Shown here in pieces: positions 36,450-45,462 of a stretch of DNA of 64,000 bases (its first letter is position 1; each line of letters opens with the position of its first letter). This stretch comes from Mesorhizobium ciceri WSM4083 (GTDB lineage Bacteria; Pseudomonadota; Alphaproteobacteria; Rhizobiales; Rhizobiaceae). A program made the position numbers and the translations under genes. The notes under the pieces were generated by a model. It had not been told where the DNA came from, did not search any database, and saw only the letters and a program-made list of their open reading frames with translations. The DNA lies in NCBI RefSeq assembly GCF_000519305.1, contig NZ_KI912610.1, positions 653,949-717,948 of the forward strand, written 5' to 3'.

Positions 36450-37499
36450 TCAATTCTCGGCGCCGAGGCCGCGCGCCAGCTTGGCGTCCCGGTCGTAGGC
36501 CCTGACGATTTCCGCCACCAGCGGATGGCGGACCACATCGCCGTCGTTGAAGCGCACGGTGACCGCGCCCGCCACGCCGTCCAGCACCCGCAAGGCTTCG
36601 ACCAGGCCCGATTTGGTGTTCGAGGGAAGGTCGATCTGGGTCGGGTCGCCGGTGACGATCATGCGCGAGTTTTCGCCCAGGCGCGTCAGGAACATCTTCA
36701 TCTGCATCGGCGTGGTGTTCTGCGCCTCGTCGAGGATGACGGCGGCATGCGCCAGCGTGCGGCCGCGCATGAAGGCGAGCGGCGCGATCTCGATCACTTC
36801 GGCGGCAATGGCGCGCTCGACCTTGTCGGCGGGCATCATGTCGTAGAGCGCGTCATAGAGCGGCCGCAGATAGGGATCGACCTTCTCCTTCATGTCGCCG
36901 GGCAGGAAGCCCAGCCGTTCGCCGGCCTCGACCGCCGGCCGCGAGAGAATGATGCGCTCGACCATGCCGCGCTCGAGCAGCATCGCCGCATGCGCCACCG
37001 CCAGATAGGTCTTGCCGGTGCCGGCCGGGCCGATACCGAACACCAGTTCCGACCGCTCCAGCGCCCGCATATAGGCGTCCTGGTTGAGCGAGCGGGCATA
37101 GATCGTCTTCTTGCGGGTGGTGATCTGGGCGGCGGAGACCTTGCCCTTGCGTTCCAGCGTCGGCAGGGTCAGCTGATCGTCGGCGGCGATCGCCATGCGC
37201 ACGGCGCCGTCGACGTCGGACTGGCCTATATCGACGCCTTTCTGGAGAATGCCGTAGAGGTTGTCCAGGGCGCGGCGCGCCTGCTCGGCGGCCGACGCCG
37301 AACCCTTGATGGTCAGCTGGTTGCCGCGTGAGCGGATGTCGACGCCAAGCTTCTGCTCCAGCCTAGCGAGGTTTTCGTCGAACTGACCATAAAGGGCGCT
37401 GGCAAGCTTGTTGTTGTCGAAAGTCAGAACGATGTGCGCCATGTCAGAAGCCCCAGATGCCGGTACCGGGGGCAGGTTCTTCAGCTCTGCTGCGCTCAA
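36450..37499 (-). CDS. phoH: PhoH-family ATPase (YbeZ type)
   Basis: P-loop NTPase that partners YbeY in RNA metabolism. The 349-residue protein has an N-terminal KH-like part (RLEQKLGVDIRSRGNQLTIKG), Walker A GIGPAGTGKTYLAVAHA, an Arg-containing ILSRPAVEAGERLGFLPGD and Walker B HAAVILDEAQNTTPMQMKMFLTRLG with the sensor MIVTGDPTQIDLP. The predicted start at 37499 may be a few residues too far upstream; MAHIVLTFDNN near 37442 is an alternative. It is transcribed between miaB and ybeY. Confidence 0.95.
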   Translation of the reverse strand: MSAAELKNLPPVPASGASDMAHIVLTFDNNKLASALYGQFDENLARLEQKLGVDIRSRGNQLTIKGSASAAEQARRALDNLYGILQKGVDIGQSDVDGAVRMAIAADDQLTLPTLERKGKVSAAQITTRKKTIYARSLNQDAYMRALERSELVFGIGPAGTGKTYLAVAHAAMLLERGMVERIILSRPAVEAGERLGFLPGDMKEKVDPYLRPLYDALYDMMPADKVERAIAAEVIEIAPLAFMRGRTLAHAAVILDEAQNTTPMQMKMFLTRLGENSRMIVTGDPTQIDLPSNTKSGLVEALRVLDGVAGAVTVRFNDGDVVRHPLVAEIVRAYDRDAKLARGLGAEN

Positions 37500-37525
37500 C
37501 CGTCTCTCCTCATCTGCCGAGACCC

Positions 37526-38947
37526 TCAGGCCAATTCGGCGAACAGGCTGTTGTAGCCCGTCTTCGTGATTCGCACCTGGATAATGTCACCGATTTCGCC
37601 GGCCTTTTCATCAACAATAACCGGCTGCAGCCAAGGTGAGCGGCCGACCTTCTGGCCGGCCTGACGGCCGGGCTTCTCGATCAGCGTGTCGATGGTGGTT
37701 CCGACGAGGCTCAAACCAAAATCCTGCTGCTGCTTCACAAGCAGAGCCTGCAGTCTCTGCAAGCGCTCGTCCTTGACCGTTTCCGGCACATGGTCGGGCA
37801 TTTCGGCGCCCGGCGTGCCTGGACGCGGCGAATATTTGAACGAAAAGGCCGAGGCGTAATTGACCTGGCGCACCAGCTCCATGGTCGCCTCGAAATCCGC
37901 TTCTGTCTCGCCGGGGAAGCCAACGATGAAGTCGCCGGACAGCGCGATGTCAGGCCGCGCGGTACGAATACGGTCGAGCAGCGCCAGATAATCCCTCGCC
38001 GTGTGCCGGCGATTCATCGCCTTGAGGATGCGGTCGGAGCCTGATTGCACCGGCAGATGCAGATAGGGCATCAACGACGGCAGATCGCGATGGGCCGCTA
38101 TCAGTTCCTCATCCATGTCGCGCGGGTGGCTGGTGGTGTAGCGCAGACGCGCCAGCCCGGGGATTTCGGCCAGCCTGAACAGCAGGCGGCCAAGGCCCCA
38201 TTCTTCGGTCTTGCCCCCTTTGGTCTCGCCCCGGCCATGCCAGGCATTGACGTTCTGGCCAAGCAGCGTCACCTCGCGCACGCCGGCTTCGGCCAGGCGC
38301 TCGGCCTCCGCGACAATCTGCGCCACCGGCCGGGAGACTTCGGAGCCCCTTGTGTAGGGCACAACGCAGAAGGTGCAGAACTTGTCGCAGCCTTCCTGCA
38401 CGGTGAGGAAGGCGGTGACGCCGCGCTTGATGACCTCGGCGCGCTTGGGCTGCGGCAGGTGCTCGAACTTGTCCTCGATGGCGTAGTCGGTCTCGACGAT
38501 CTTTTCGCCGCCGCGCACCCGCGCCAGCACGTCCGGGAGCCGGTGATAGGTCTGCGGACCGATGACCAGGTCGACGGCCGGCGAACGGCGGATGATCTCG
38601 GCGCCTTCAGCCTGCGCCACGCAGCCGGCGACGCCGACCAGCATCTCGCGGCCGGCCAGGGCACGCTCGGCTTTCATGTCGCGGATACGGCCGAGCTCGG
38701 AATAGACCTTTTCGGCAGCCTTCTCCCTGATATGACAGGTGTTCAGCAGCACCAGGTCCGCCTCGCCAATGGCATCGGTCGCGGAATAGCCGTCGGCAGC
38801 CAGCGCATCGGCCATACGCTGTGAATCATAGACGTTCATCTGGCAGCCATAGGTCTTGATGAAGACTTTTCTCGCTGCCGCGGGAAGCACCGCCGGCTGT
38901 CCAGCCGTAGTGCCGATGTCGTCGCTTTCTATCGTGTTCAAGTCCAT
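37526..38947 (-). CDS. miaB: tRNA-2-methylthio-N6-isopentenyladenosine synthase MiaB
   Basis: Radical-SAM methylthiotransferase for A37 of tRNAs. It has the N-terminal UPF0004 domain with cluster cysteines (KTYGCQMNVYDS, LNTCHIREKA, GVAGCVAQAEG), the radical-SAM CxxxCxxC as CDKFCTFC in TVQEGCDKFCTFCVVPYTRG, and a C-terminal TRAM domain (VGTTIDTLIEK to GDIIQVRITKTGYNSLF). ATG 38947 (MDLNTIESDDIG) gives 473 residues; an upstream TTG at 38977 is less likely. Confidence 0.97.
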   Translation of the reverse strand: MDLNTIESDDIGTTAGQPAVLPAAARKVFIKTYGCQMNVYDSQRMADALAADGYSATDAIGEADLVLLNTCHIREKAAEKVYSELGRIRDMKAERALAGREMLVGVAGCVAQAEGAEIIRRSPAVDLVIGPQTYHRLPDVLARVRGGEKIVETDYAIEDKFEHLPQPKRAEVIKRGVTAFLTVQEGCDKFCTFCVVPYTRGSEVSRPVAQIVAEAERLAEAGVREVTLLGQNVNAWHGRGETKGGKTEEWGLGRLLFRLAEIPGLARLRYTTSHPRDMDEELIAAHRDLPSLMPYLHLPVQSGSDRILKAMNRRHTARDYLALLDRIRTARPDIALSGDFIVGFPGETEADFEATMELVRQVNYASAFSFKYSPRPGTPGAEMPDHVPETVKDERLQRLQALLVKQQQDFGLSLVGTTIDTLIEKPGRQAGQKVGRSPWLQPVIVDEKAGEIGDIIQVRITKTGYNSLFAELA

Positions 38948-39021
38948 AAGGCGGCTTCTAACGCCTTTCCGTGACAAAAAACAGACGATTCTCGGCCCGC
39001 GCCGGCAAGGGCATGCCGGGG

Positions 39022-39822
39022 CTAGCGGCTCGGCCGCGGGTCGGCAAGCGCCGCCTGCATCATCTCACGCACCTGGCTTTCCATCAGTTTCGACGTCTCC
39101 TTGCGGTTCGAACCCTTGGAAAAGGCGATTGCCTCGCCGAAATGCACCTCGACGTCGAGCGCGCCCTCCGCCAGCAATACCTTGAGATGCGGCATCAAAT
39201 CCTCATCGCCGATCCAGGCGGCAAGCGGGCGATGCCGACGGCCGAGCGGCACGCCGTGCAGGCGCGTATAGGCAATCGCCACCGGCTGGATGAACACCTG
39301 TTCCGCCGCGCCTTCGGAAATCGCCATCGAGGCGGCGCCGAACAGCGTGCTCTTGAACGGCAGGACCATATTGCCGTCGCCGGTCGAACCCTCGGCAAAC
39401 AGCACCATCGCATCGCCCTTGGCCATGCGGCTGGCAATCTCGCTTGCCTGGTCGCCCGACGAACGCTTGCGCTCGCGCTCGATGAACACGGTGCGCTGCA
39501 ACTTCGACAGCATGCCGATCAAGGGCCAGCCTTCCATATCGGCTCTCGCGATGAATTTCACGTCGGCAAAAGAACCGAGCACCATGATGTCGGTCCAGGA
39601 GATGTGATTGGACGCAACCAGCAGCGGGCGCTTGTCGGACAGCGTTCCCTTGACATGGATGCGCATGCCGAGCGCCCTGATGATCAGCCTGTGCCAGATC
39701 TTGAGGATGACGGTTTCCCGCCACCAGCCGGTCTTCATCGACAGGATCTGCAACGGCACGAGGACCAGCGAACCGGCGACAACGAGGCCCAGCGCCAGGA
39801 AAATCCTGATTTTCTTGATCAT
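39022..39822 (-). CDS. olsA: lyso-lipid O-acyltransferase (PlsC fold), probable OlsA
   Basis: A 266-residue membrane-bound acyltransferase. An N-terminal hydrophobic segment (IRIFLALGLVVAGSLVLVPL) precedes the PlsC motifs: HX4D in SNHISWTDIMVLG, then FAEGSTGDG and the later PVAIAYTRL. Such enzymes acylate lysophosphatidate or lyso-ornithine lipid. In Sinorhizobium meliloti the homologue placed next to miaB and rimI is, as I recall, olsA, which makes ornithine lipids; that synteny is the reason for the symbol. A general PlsC role cannot be excluded. No olsB is in the window. Confidence 0.75.
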   Translation of the reverse strand: MIKKIRIFLALGLVVAGSLVLVPLQILSMKTGWWRETVILKIWHRLIIRALGMRIHVKGTLSDKRPLLVASNHISWTDIMVLGSFADVKFIARADMEGWPLIGMLSKLQRTVFIERERKRSSGDQASEIASRMAKGDAMVLFAEGSTGDGNMVLPFKSTLFGAASMAISEGAAEQVFIQPVAIAYTRLHGVPLGRRHRPLAAWIGDEDLMPHLKVLLAEGALDVEVHFGEAIAFSKGSNRKETSKLMESQVREMMQAALADPRPSR

Positions 39823-39843
39823 CGCCCCATCCCGGCCGTCTCG

Positions 39844-40338
39844 CTAGCGAAGATCGCGGCGCATGACAAGCGCGCCGGTCGGTCCGTGTTCGGCCGACCT
39901 GTAGTAATTCGGCCGCTTGCCGACCTCGCGGAAGCCCAGCCGGCGATAAAGCGCGATCGCCGCGACATTGGTCTCGTCGACCTCGAGGAACAGCGCTTCG
40001 GCGCGCTGCGCGTGCAGTTCGCGCAACACCGCGTCCATCAACTGCCAGCCCAATCCCTGCCGGCGATGCGATCGCGCCACCGCGACGGTCAGGATCTCGC
40101 CCTCGCCTGCCGCAAGCCTCGCCAGCACGAAGCCGACGGGCGGCTTGGAGCCCTGTCCGGTTTCGCGCGCGGCATAGCCGAACACGGTGTCCTGTTCGAA
40201 CAGAGCGGCGAATTCGCCATCGGTCCAGGGGCGGACAAAGTCCTCGCGATGCAGCAGCGAGACCGCCGGACTGTCGGCGATCCTCAGCGGCTCGAGCGCA
40301 TAGTCCCGGCGGCGTGGTTGGAGAAAAGGTATGCGCAT
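39844..40338 (-). CDS. rimI: ribosomal protein S18-alanine N-acetyltransferase RimI
   Basis: GNAT acetyltransferase of 164 residues. The core motif ILTVAVARSHRRQGLGWQLMDAVL contains the acetyl-CoA loop RRQGLG, followed by ALFLEVDETNVAAIALYRRLGFREVGKRPNYY, the standard RimI C-terminal half with its conserved NxxAIxLYxxxGF. The ATG directly abuts the tsaB stop (TAGATG). rimI-tsaB pairs are widespread; a wider N-acetylation role is possible. Confidence 0.88.
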   Translation of the reverse strand: MRIPFLQPRRRDYALEPLRIADSPAVSLLHREDFVRPWTDGEFAALFEQDTVFGYAARETGQGSKPPVGFVLARLAAGEGEILTVAVARSHRRQGLGWQLMDAVLRELHAQRAEALFLEVDETNVAAIALYRRLGFREVGKRPNYYRSAEHGPTGALVMRRDLR

Positions 40339-41016
40339 CTAATTTTCTTGCCTTGAAAGAATGAACCCGGCCTGCGGCTTGGCGTCGGCGCCGCGCATAT
40401 AGAGTGGTTTCGGCCGTTCGCCCGCGCCCTTGGCGGCAGCCAGGCGGGCGTAGGTGACAATGTCGGCGGTGGCTGTCCGAGGGCCGACATCGAATTCGCG
40501 CCCGGCCGATGCGCTGATGAGCGCTGCCGCGGTGCCGGCAAGCACCGGAGACGTTTCCGTCGCCATTGCCACCACGTCAGTCAGCGTGGCCACGGCCGGA
40601 CCGTAAGTCAAGACTGACATTTCGTCGTAAAAGGCCGCGTGGATCTCCTCCCGGCCTGCATCGAGCACCGCCAGCACGGCGCGACCGGGAAATGCCGCTG
40701 CTGCTTCGGCGGCCAGCGCCTCCAGTGTCGTCACCCCGATTGCCGGTATCTTCAGCGCCAGCGACAGCCCACGTGCGGTCGAGACGCCGACCCGCAGACC
40801 GGTGAAGGAACCGGGGCCGACAGAGACGGCAATGGCGCCAAGACCTGCATAGTCGGTTGCGCTTGCCGCCAGCGCTTCGGCGATGACCGCCATCAGTTGC
40901 TCGGCATGGCCCTTGCCGAGATCGAGCACCTGATGGCCAAGCTCCTGCTTCGCCGTCGCGTCATAGACGCAAGCGGCGCAGAGGTTGGCGGCACAGTCGA
41001 TGGCAAGCAGTTTCAT
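40339..41016 (-). CDS. tsaB: tRNA threonylcarbamoyladenosine biosynthesis protein TsaB
   Basis: Scaffold of the TsaBDE complex making t6A37 in ANN-decoding tRNAs. The 225-residue protein has the ASKHA-type N-terminus MKLLAIDCAANLCAACVYD, then GKGHAEQLMAVI and the signature GAIAVSVGPGSFTGLRVGVSTARGL. The C-terminal half is divergent, as usual. It is followed without gap by rimI and lies 95 bases after the DUF1513 gene; functionally it belongs to the translation block, so the iron operon probably ends before it. Confidence 0.93.
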   Translation of the reverse strand: MKLLAIDCAANLCAACVYDATAKQELGHQVLDLGKGHAEQLMAVIAEALAASATDYAGLGAIAVSVGPGSFTGLRVGVSTARGLSLALKIPAIGVTTLEALAAEAAAAFPGRAVLAVLDAGREEIHAAFYDEMSVLTYGPAVATLTDVVAMATETSPVLAGTAAALISASAGREFDVGPRTATADIVTYARLAAAKGAGERPKPLYMRGADAKPQAGFILSRQEN

Positions 41017-41111
41017 GAAGCGACCGGTTCGAAAAACAATTCCCTGTGCCCGCCACGGCCCGCCACCGCAAGGGGATAGTGCATAATTCGTTAAGCGGCT
41101 TCGCTTGTAGC

Positions 41112-42218
41112 CTATGCGGCCTGTTCGATGCGCAGCACGTGGTTGTCCCAGACATAGTCCGGTTCGGAGCGCGTCGCACCGCTGCCCTCGACGATCTCGC
41201 CGGCGCCGGTGGTGGCCATGAAGCCGGTTCCATCGGGAGCCACGCCGCAGACCTCGACCAGCGCGCTGTTCGCGACGACCCGGCCGCTGGCCGCATCGAT
41301 GACGACAAGCGAATTGCCTTCCGGCGAAGAGACCGCGACGGTGCCGGCAGCCGGATTGGCGGCGACCGAGCCTATGTAGTTGCGGAAGCCGGACAAAACG
41401 TCCTGCGGCATGTCGAGCAGTTGCAGATCCTTGCCGCGCGTGGCGCGGCCGACCAGCAACGGACGATCGGTGCCCGGCCCCCTGTACTGGCAGCCGAACC
41501 AGACGGTCCCGGACGGATCGGTGTCCATGTGGCGGATCGACAGCTGATGCAGTGCGGCCGGCAATTCATGCTTCTCGACAAGGTTTCCGGTGATGCGGTC
41601 TATCAGCACGTAGGACGGCTTCATGGTGGCGATGTTGAGCTCGGCACGGCCGTAATCCGGATGGGTCTCGATGCCGCCATTTGCAACCGCAATCGTCCTG
41701 CCATCGCCTAGGAGCAGAAGCTCGTGCGGACCCATGCCATAGGTCGGGAACTCGCCGACACGGCTGAATTTCGCCCGCGCATCGTAGACGCCGACGACGC
41801 CAGCGGCGTTGTCGAAGTCGTTTTCGGTGGCATAGAGCAGCGCCCCGTCGGCCGAGAACACGCCATGGCCGAAGAAATGCCGGCCGGCGATGCTGGCGAT
41901 GGTCAACGGCGCATCACGGCCCGAATGGTCGAAAACCACGGCAAAGGTGCCGGGTTGGCGCGCGAAGACCACCGAGCGTTTCGATATCGGATCGAAAGTG
42001 ACGTCGTGGCCGCGATCAGGCAGGTCGATCGCATGCAGGACCTTGCCGGCCTCGGACAGGACGGCAGCGCCAAAGCTGCCGTCGCGTTTGACGAAAGCGG
42101 TGGCGAAGACGGCGTCGGCCGCAAGCGTCGTTGCCCAGGCCGATGGCGCCATCGCGGCCATGAAGCCAACGCCTGCAGCTCTCAGGAAATCGCGGCGATC
42201 TATCAGAGGGGTTTTCAA
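41112..42218 (-). CDS. DUF1513 family, Tat-exported beta-propeller-like protein
   Basis: A 368-residue protein whose N-terminus has a twin-arginine signal: IDRRDFLRAAGVGFMAAMAP, ending near AWA. The mature part is built of repeated beta-strand blades (GHGVFSADGALLYATENDFD, GMGPHELLLLGDGRTIAVANGG, FGCQYRG), matching DUF1513 as I remember it. The function is unknown, but the family occurs with imelysin and DUF1111 genes in iron-regulated clusters. The start is TTG 42218. A palindromic repeat separates it from the imelysin-like gene upstream. Tat export suggests that it folds or binds a cofactor in the cytosol. Confidence 0.85.
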   Translation of the reverse strand: MKTPLIDRRDFLRAAGVGFMAAMAPSAWATTLAADAVFATAFVKRDGSFGAAVLSEAGKVLHAIDLPDRGHDVTFDPISKRSVVFARQPGTFAVVFDHSGRDAPLTIASIAGRHFFGHGVFSADGALLYATENDFDNAAGVVGVYDARAKFSRVGEFPTYGMGPHELLLLGDGRTIAVANGGIETHPDYGRAELNIATMKPSYVLIDRITGNLVEKHELPAALHQLSIRHMDTDPSGTVWFGCQYRGPGTDRPLLVGRATRGKDLQLLDMPQDVLSGFRNYIGSVAANPAAGTVAVSSPEGNSLVVIDAASGRVVANSALVEVCGVAPDGTGFMATTGAGEIVEGSGATRSEPDYVWDNHVLRIEQAA

Positions 42219-42236
42219 GGATCAATCTCTCTTCTT

Positions 42237-42285
42237 GAGCATGATCTTTTCCGAAAACCGGCTTCCACTTTTCGGGATCATGCTC
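42237..42285. repeat. palindromic repeat, family B
   Basis: GAGCATGATC (42237-42246) and GATCATGCTC (42276-42285) are perfect 10-base arms, with CCGAAAA and TTTTCGG nested inside. It lies in the 65-base gap between the second imelysin-like gene and the DUF1513 gene. Repeats of this form are common in rhizobial genomes. Confidence 0.7.
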
Positions 42286-43363
42286 AGTCCCCATCCAGCG
42301 AGGAGAAGCCTGCAGTCAGGCCGAATTCGGCGGTCAACCTGGTGCCGATCAGGGTCGACAGGCTGGAGGTGATCAGCGCGAAATGATCGAGCTTGTCGCG
42401 CAATGCCGGATCGGCAAGCGCCTTGTCGATTGGACCGCTGACGGCCTTAGCGGTGGCGACACCGTTGACCAGCTGGATATGGATCGATTCGGCCATCCAA
42501 CGCGCATCGGCCGGCAGAGCATCGCCAAGTTTCGAGGCCTGGAACAGCGTATCGATGCCGGAGAGGTTGCCGGCCAGCGACGCGGTGGTGTTTTGCGAGC
42601 GCCAATAGATCGCTTGCTTCGGCTTGTCCGCGCCCGGCTTGCCGCCGAAAAACCCTTTCAGGCGCACGTCGCGCACCATTTCCAGCTCATTGATGAAGAC
42701 GCCGACCAGCTCGGTCACTGCTTCATTGCCGTCGCGGTAGAGCGCGTTCTGCGGCCCCGGATTGGCCCAAAGCGCTGCAAAGCCGTCCGGCTTGTTCCAG
42801 GCGGCGCTGACCTCACCGGCCATGGTTTCGATGTTGCCGGCAACAGCAGTGCCATAAGCGCAGCGGTAGGGATCATCCTTGCCGGCAAGTGCATCGGCGC
42901 CGTCGCCGTAAAGAACGAATTCGAGCGCGCCCAGCCCCTGCATGGCAACGCTCTTGCCGGCCAGTTGTGCCGGATCGGTCGCGGTTGGATCCTTGGCCGA
43001 CAGCGCCGCCTGCACCTGCTTCAGGCCAATGCTCTTGCGATCCGGCCAGAACAGCATGCGTTCCAGCCGGTTGTTCTCCTTGATCGGCCCGAAGCCGATG
43101 ATTTCGGCTGACGACCAGGCATAGACCGTGGCGGAGAATTCGGACCGTGCGGCATCGAGTTCTCCTTGCGAGGGCGTGACGCATAGCTCGCGCATGGATT
43201 CGGTCAAGGCTTCCGCATGCTCGTGCAGGCCGGCATAGGCCGGGCGGACGAAGCCATCGATCGCCCGCTGGATGATGTCGGAGGCTTTGACCGCCGCCGA
43301 CGCAGGGACAACGCCCAGCAGGGCCAGCGGAAGAACGAGAAACAATGCAGAACGCTTGAACAT
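42284..43363 (-). CDS. imelysin-like periplasmic protein without the motif histidine
   Basis: About 359 residues with a signal peptide (FKRSALFLVLPLALLGVVPASA). The fold region matches imelysin/peptidase M75-like proteins: SATVYAWSSAEIIGFGPI, and ALEFVLYGDGADAL at the place where the family carries GxHxxE. Here the motif reads GLGALE (about residues 143-148), so the histidine is replaced by glycine while the glutamate stays. Metal binding may therefore differ from the upstream paralogue. The start overlaps the DUF1111 stop (TGATG), so translation is coupled. Confidence 0.85.
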   Translation of the reverse strand: MFKRSALFLVLPLALLGVVPASAAVKASDIIQRAIDGFVRPAYAGLHEHAEALTESMRELCVTPSQGELDAARSEFSATVYAWSSAEIIGFGPIKENNRLERMLFWPDRKSIGLKQVQAALSAKDPTATDPAQLAGKSVAMQGLGALEFVLYGDGADALAGKDDPYRCAYGTAVAGNIETMAGEVSAAWNKPDGFAALWANPGPQNALYRDGNEAVTELVGVFINELEMVRDVRLKGFFGGKPGADKPKQAIYWRSQNTTASLAGNLSGIDTLFQASKLGDALPADARWMAESIHIQLVNGVATAKAVSGPIDKALADPALRDKLDHFALITSSLSTLIGTRLTAEFGLTAGFSSLDGD

Positions 43364-44964
43364 CACAATGACTCCAGGAATTTGAGCAGCGCGTCACGCT
43401 CAGTCGCGCTGGCGGCGGCAAAGCGGTCGCGCGCTTTCTGCGCCTCGCCGCCATGCCACAGGATCGCCTCGGTCAGGCTGCGCGCGCGCCCGTCATGCAG
43501 GAAGAAGGAATTGCCGTTTACCGTCTCGGTCAGGCCGATGCCCCACAGCGGCGGCGTGCGCCATTCAGTGCCCGTCGCATCGCCCACAGCCTGGCCATCG
43601 GCCAGATCAGGCCCCATGTCGTGCAGCAGGAAGTCGGAATAGGGCCAGATCAACTGGAAGGCCTGCGCCTTGTTGGGCGTATCGCGGCGCGTGACGAATT
43701 TCGGTGTGTGGCAGGCAATGCAGCCGATCTCGTAGAATGTTTTTTTGCCCGCGAGCACGTCCGGCCGATCGAGGTCGCGGCGCGACGGCACGGCCAGGTT
43801 CTGCGAATAGAAGGTGACGAGATCCATCACCGGCGGCGGCGCCTCGACCGGGCCAAGGCGTTGCTGCACGCCGTTCGGCATGGCGAGGCATTTTACCTCA
43901 GCAGCAGTGCAATCGCCCCAATGCTTCGACTCTTCGGGCGTCGAGATGCCGATGTCGCCGGCAAAGGCGTCCGCCGCTTGCTGGCGGATCGACGCGGTCT
44001 GTGCCTTCCAGCCGAAACGGCCAAGCGTCAGTTCTCCGTTCAGGCTATCGCGCACGATGTTCGGCCTGCCGGAAATGCCGTCGCCGTCCCTGTCGTCCGG
44101 ATCGGCGTGGGCGAGAATATCAGCCGGCGCGATCTGTTCGATCAGGCCCAGGCCGATCATCGGCGGGGTCAGGCGCGGCGACAGCGTGGTGCGCGGGCCA
44201 AGCGGCCCGTAGCCAAGGCCGTCAACCGAATAGCTCGGCTTGCGCAAGGAGATCACAGTGCCGTCCGTCAGCTCTACCTTACGTTCCTGATAGTCGATAT
44301 GCATCCTGCCTTCACTGGGCAGGCCGGGTACGGCGAGCTCCTGCAATTGTGTGCCGTAGACCGGGTCGGGGAAGTTGAGCACCTTGTGGTCGGCAAGCGC
44401 CGCCTTGTCTTCCACGCTGCTGGCGTCGCGGGCCAGCCGCAGGAACATCGACGTGGTGCCGGCGTTGCCTTGCGGCGGGCGGCCGCGGCCATCCTTCAGA
44501 TGGCAGTTCTGGCAGGCACGTTCGTTGAACAGCGGGCCGAGCCCGTCCGACGCCTGCGTCGAGGATGGCGACGAGACCCAGTTTTTGCGGAAAAGGGCAT
44601 TGCCGAGCTTGAAGTCGCCCTCTTCCTCGAAGGTGATGTTGGCCGAGGATTGCGAGAAGGAATCGCGGCTGACGTCCTTTCGGGACGTGCCGGCGCCACC
44701 TTGCATCAGTTCGAACTGCTCTGGCCTGGAAAAATCCGTGGTCGGCCTGGTGACGGCGATGACGCGCGCCTGATCCTTCGCATTGAGGTCGGTGCGCGTG
44801 GTGGCGAGCCCGACCGGCGGAAGATCACCCGCCATCGCCGAAGAGGCAAGCGCCAACACGAGCATGACACAGCGCCGACGCGCCAATCCGGCTGGCGTCT
44901 TGCGAAGGAGCGGCGAGCCATTGGCCCGCCGCGAGCGGCGCACGAGTTCTAGCAGGCGCCGCAT
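43363..44964 (-). CDS. di-haem c-type cytochrome/oxidoreductase (DUF1111)
   Basis: A 533-residue protein of the DUF1111 (thiol oxidoreductase-like, di-haem peroxidase-related) family. An N-terminal hydrophobic segment (CVMLVLALASSAMAGD) should export it to the periplasm. Two c-type haem sites are visible: NERACQNCHLKDGRGRPP and YEIGCIACHTPKF, the second followed by SFFLHDGRARSLTEAILWHGGEA, typical of this family. An acidic calcium-type stretch DPDDRDGDGISGR lies between. It starts 12 bases after bfr and overlaps the next imelysin-like gene, so it is part of the iron operon; an electron-transfer role in iron oxidation/reduction is inferred. Confidence 0.88.
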   Translation of the reverse strand: MRRLLELVRRSRRANGSPLLRKTPAGLARRRCVMLVLALASSAMAGDLPPVGLATTRTDLNAKDQARVIAVTRPTTDFSRPEQFELMQGGAGTSRKDVSRDSFSQSSANITFEEEGDFKLGNALFRKNWVSSPSSTQASDGLGPLFNERACQNCHLKDGRGRPPQGNAGTTSMFLRLARDASSVEDKAALADHKVLNFPDPVYGTQLQELAVPGLPSEGRMHIDYQERKVELTDGTVISLRKPSYSVDGLGYGPLGPRTTLSPRLTPPMIGLGLIEQIAPADILAHADPDDRDGDGISGRPNIVRDSLNGELTLGRFGWKAQTASIRQQAADAFAGDIGISTPEESKHWGDCTAAEVKCLAMPNGVQQRLGPVEAPPPVMDLVTFYSQNLAVPSRRDLDRPDVLAGKKTFYEIGCIACHTPKFVTRRDTPNKAQAFQLIWPYSDFLLHDMGPDLADGQAVGDATGTEWRTPPLWGIGLTETVNGNSFFLHDGRARSLTEAILWHGGEAQKARDRFAAASATERDALLKFLESL

Positions 44965-44976
44965 TCCCGCATGCCC

Positions 44977-45462
44977 TTACTCCGCCTCGTCCGCCGATGC
45001 GGCGTTGAGCTGGCCGTATTTCTCCTCGCCGATCGAGGCAAGCAGGTCGAGCTGCGTCTCGAGGAAGTCGATGTGTCCCTCCTCGTCGGCCAGCAATTCC
45101 TCGAACAGCTTCATCGTCACATAGTCGCCAGCGTCGTTGCAGATTTCGCGCGAGCGCTTGTAGGCGGTACGTGCGTCATATTCGCCGGCAAGGTCGGATT
45201 CGAGCACTTCCTTGACGTTCTGCCCGATGCGCAGCGGCGCCACGGACTGCAGGTTCGGATGGCCTTCGAGGAAGATGATGCGGGCGACGAGCTTGTCGGC
45301 ATGGTGCATCTCCTCGATCGATTCCGCCCGCTCCTTCTTTGCCAGCTTGGCGTATCCCCAGTCCTCAAGCAGACGGAAATGCACCCAGTACTGATTGACG
45401 GCCCCGAGTTCCAGAAAAAGGGCCTCGTTAAGCCGCTCGATGATCTGCGGATCGCCTTTCAT
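44977..45462 (-). CDS. bfr: bacterioferritin
   Basis: 24-mer iron-storage protein with ferroxidase centres and inter-subunit haem. The 161-residue sequence starts MKGDPQIIERLNEALFLELGAVNQYW. The ligands fall at canonical positions: Glu18, Glu51, haem-binding Met52 and His54 (EEMHHADKL), Glu94 in the LAGEYDARTAY segment and a C-terminal EEGHIDFLE giving the second Glu and His. ATG 45462 lies inside the 3' end of bfd (35-base overlap). In rhizobia bfr is usually induced by iron and repressed by Irr under limitation. Confidence 0.96.
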   Translation of the reverse strand: MKGDPQIIERLNEALFLELGAVNQYWVHFRLLEDWGYAKLAKKERAESIEEMHHADKLVARIIFLEGHPNLQSVAPLRIGQNVKEVLESDLAGEYDARTAYKRSREICNDAGDYVTMKLFEELLADEEGHIDFLETQLDLLASIGEEKYGQLNAASADEAE

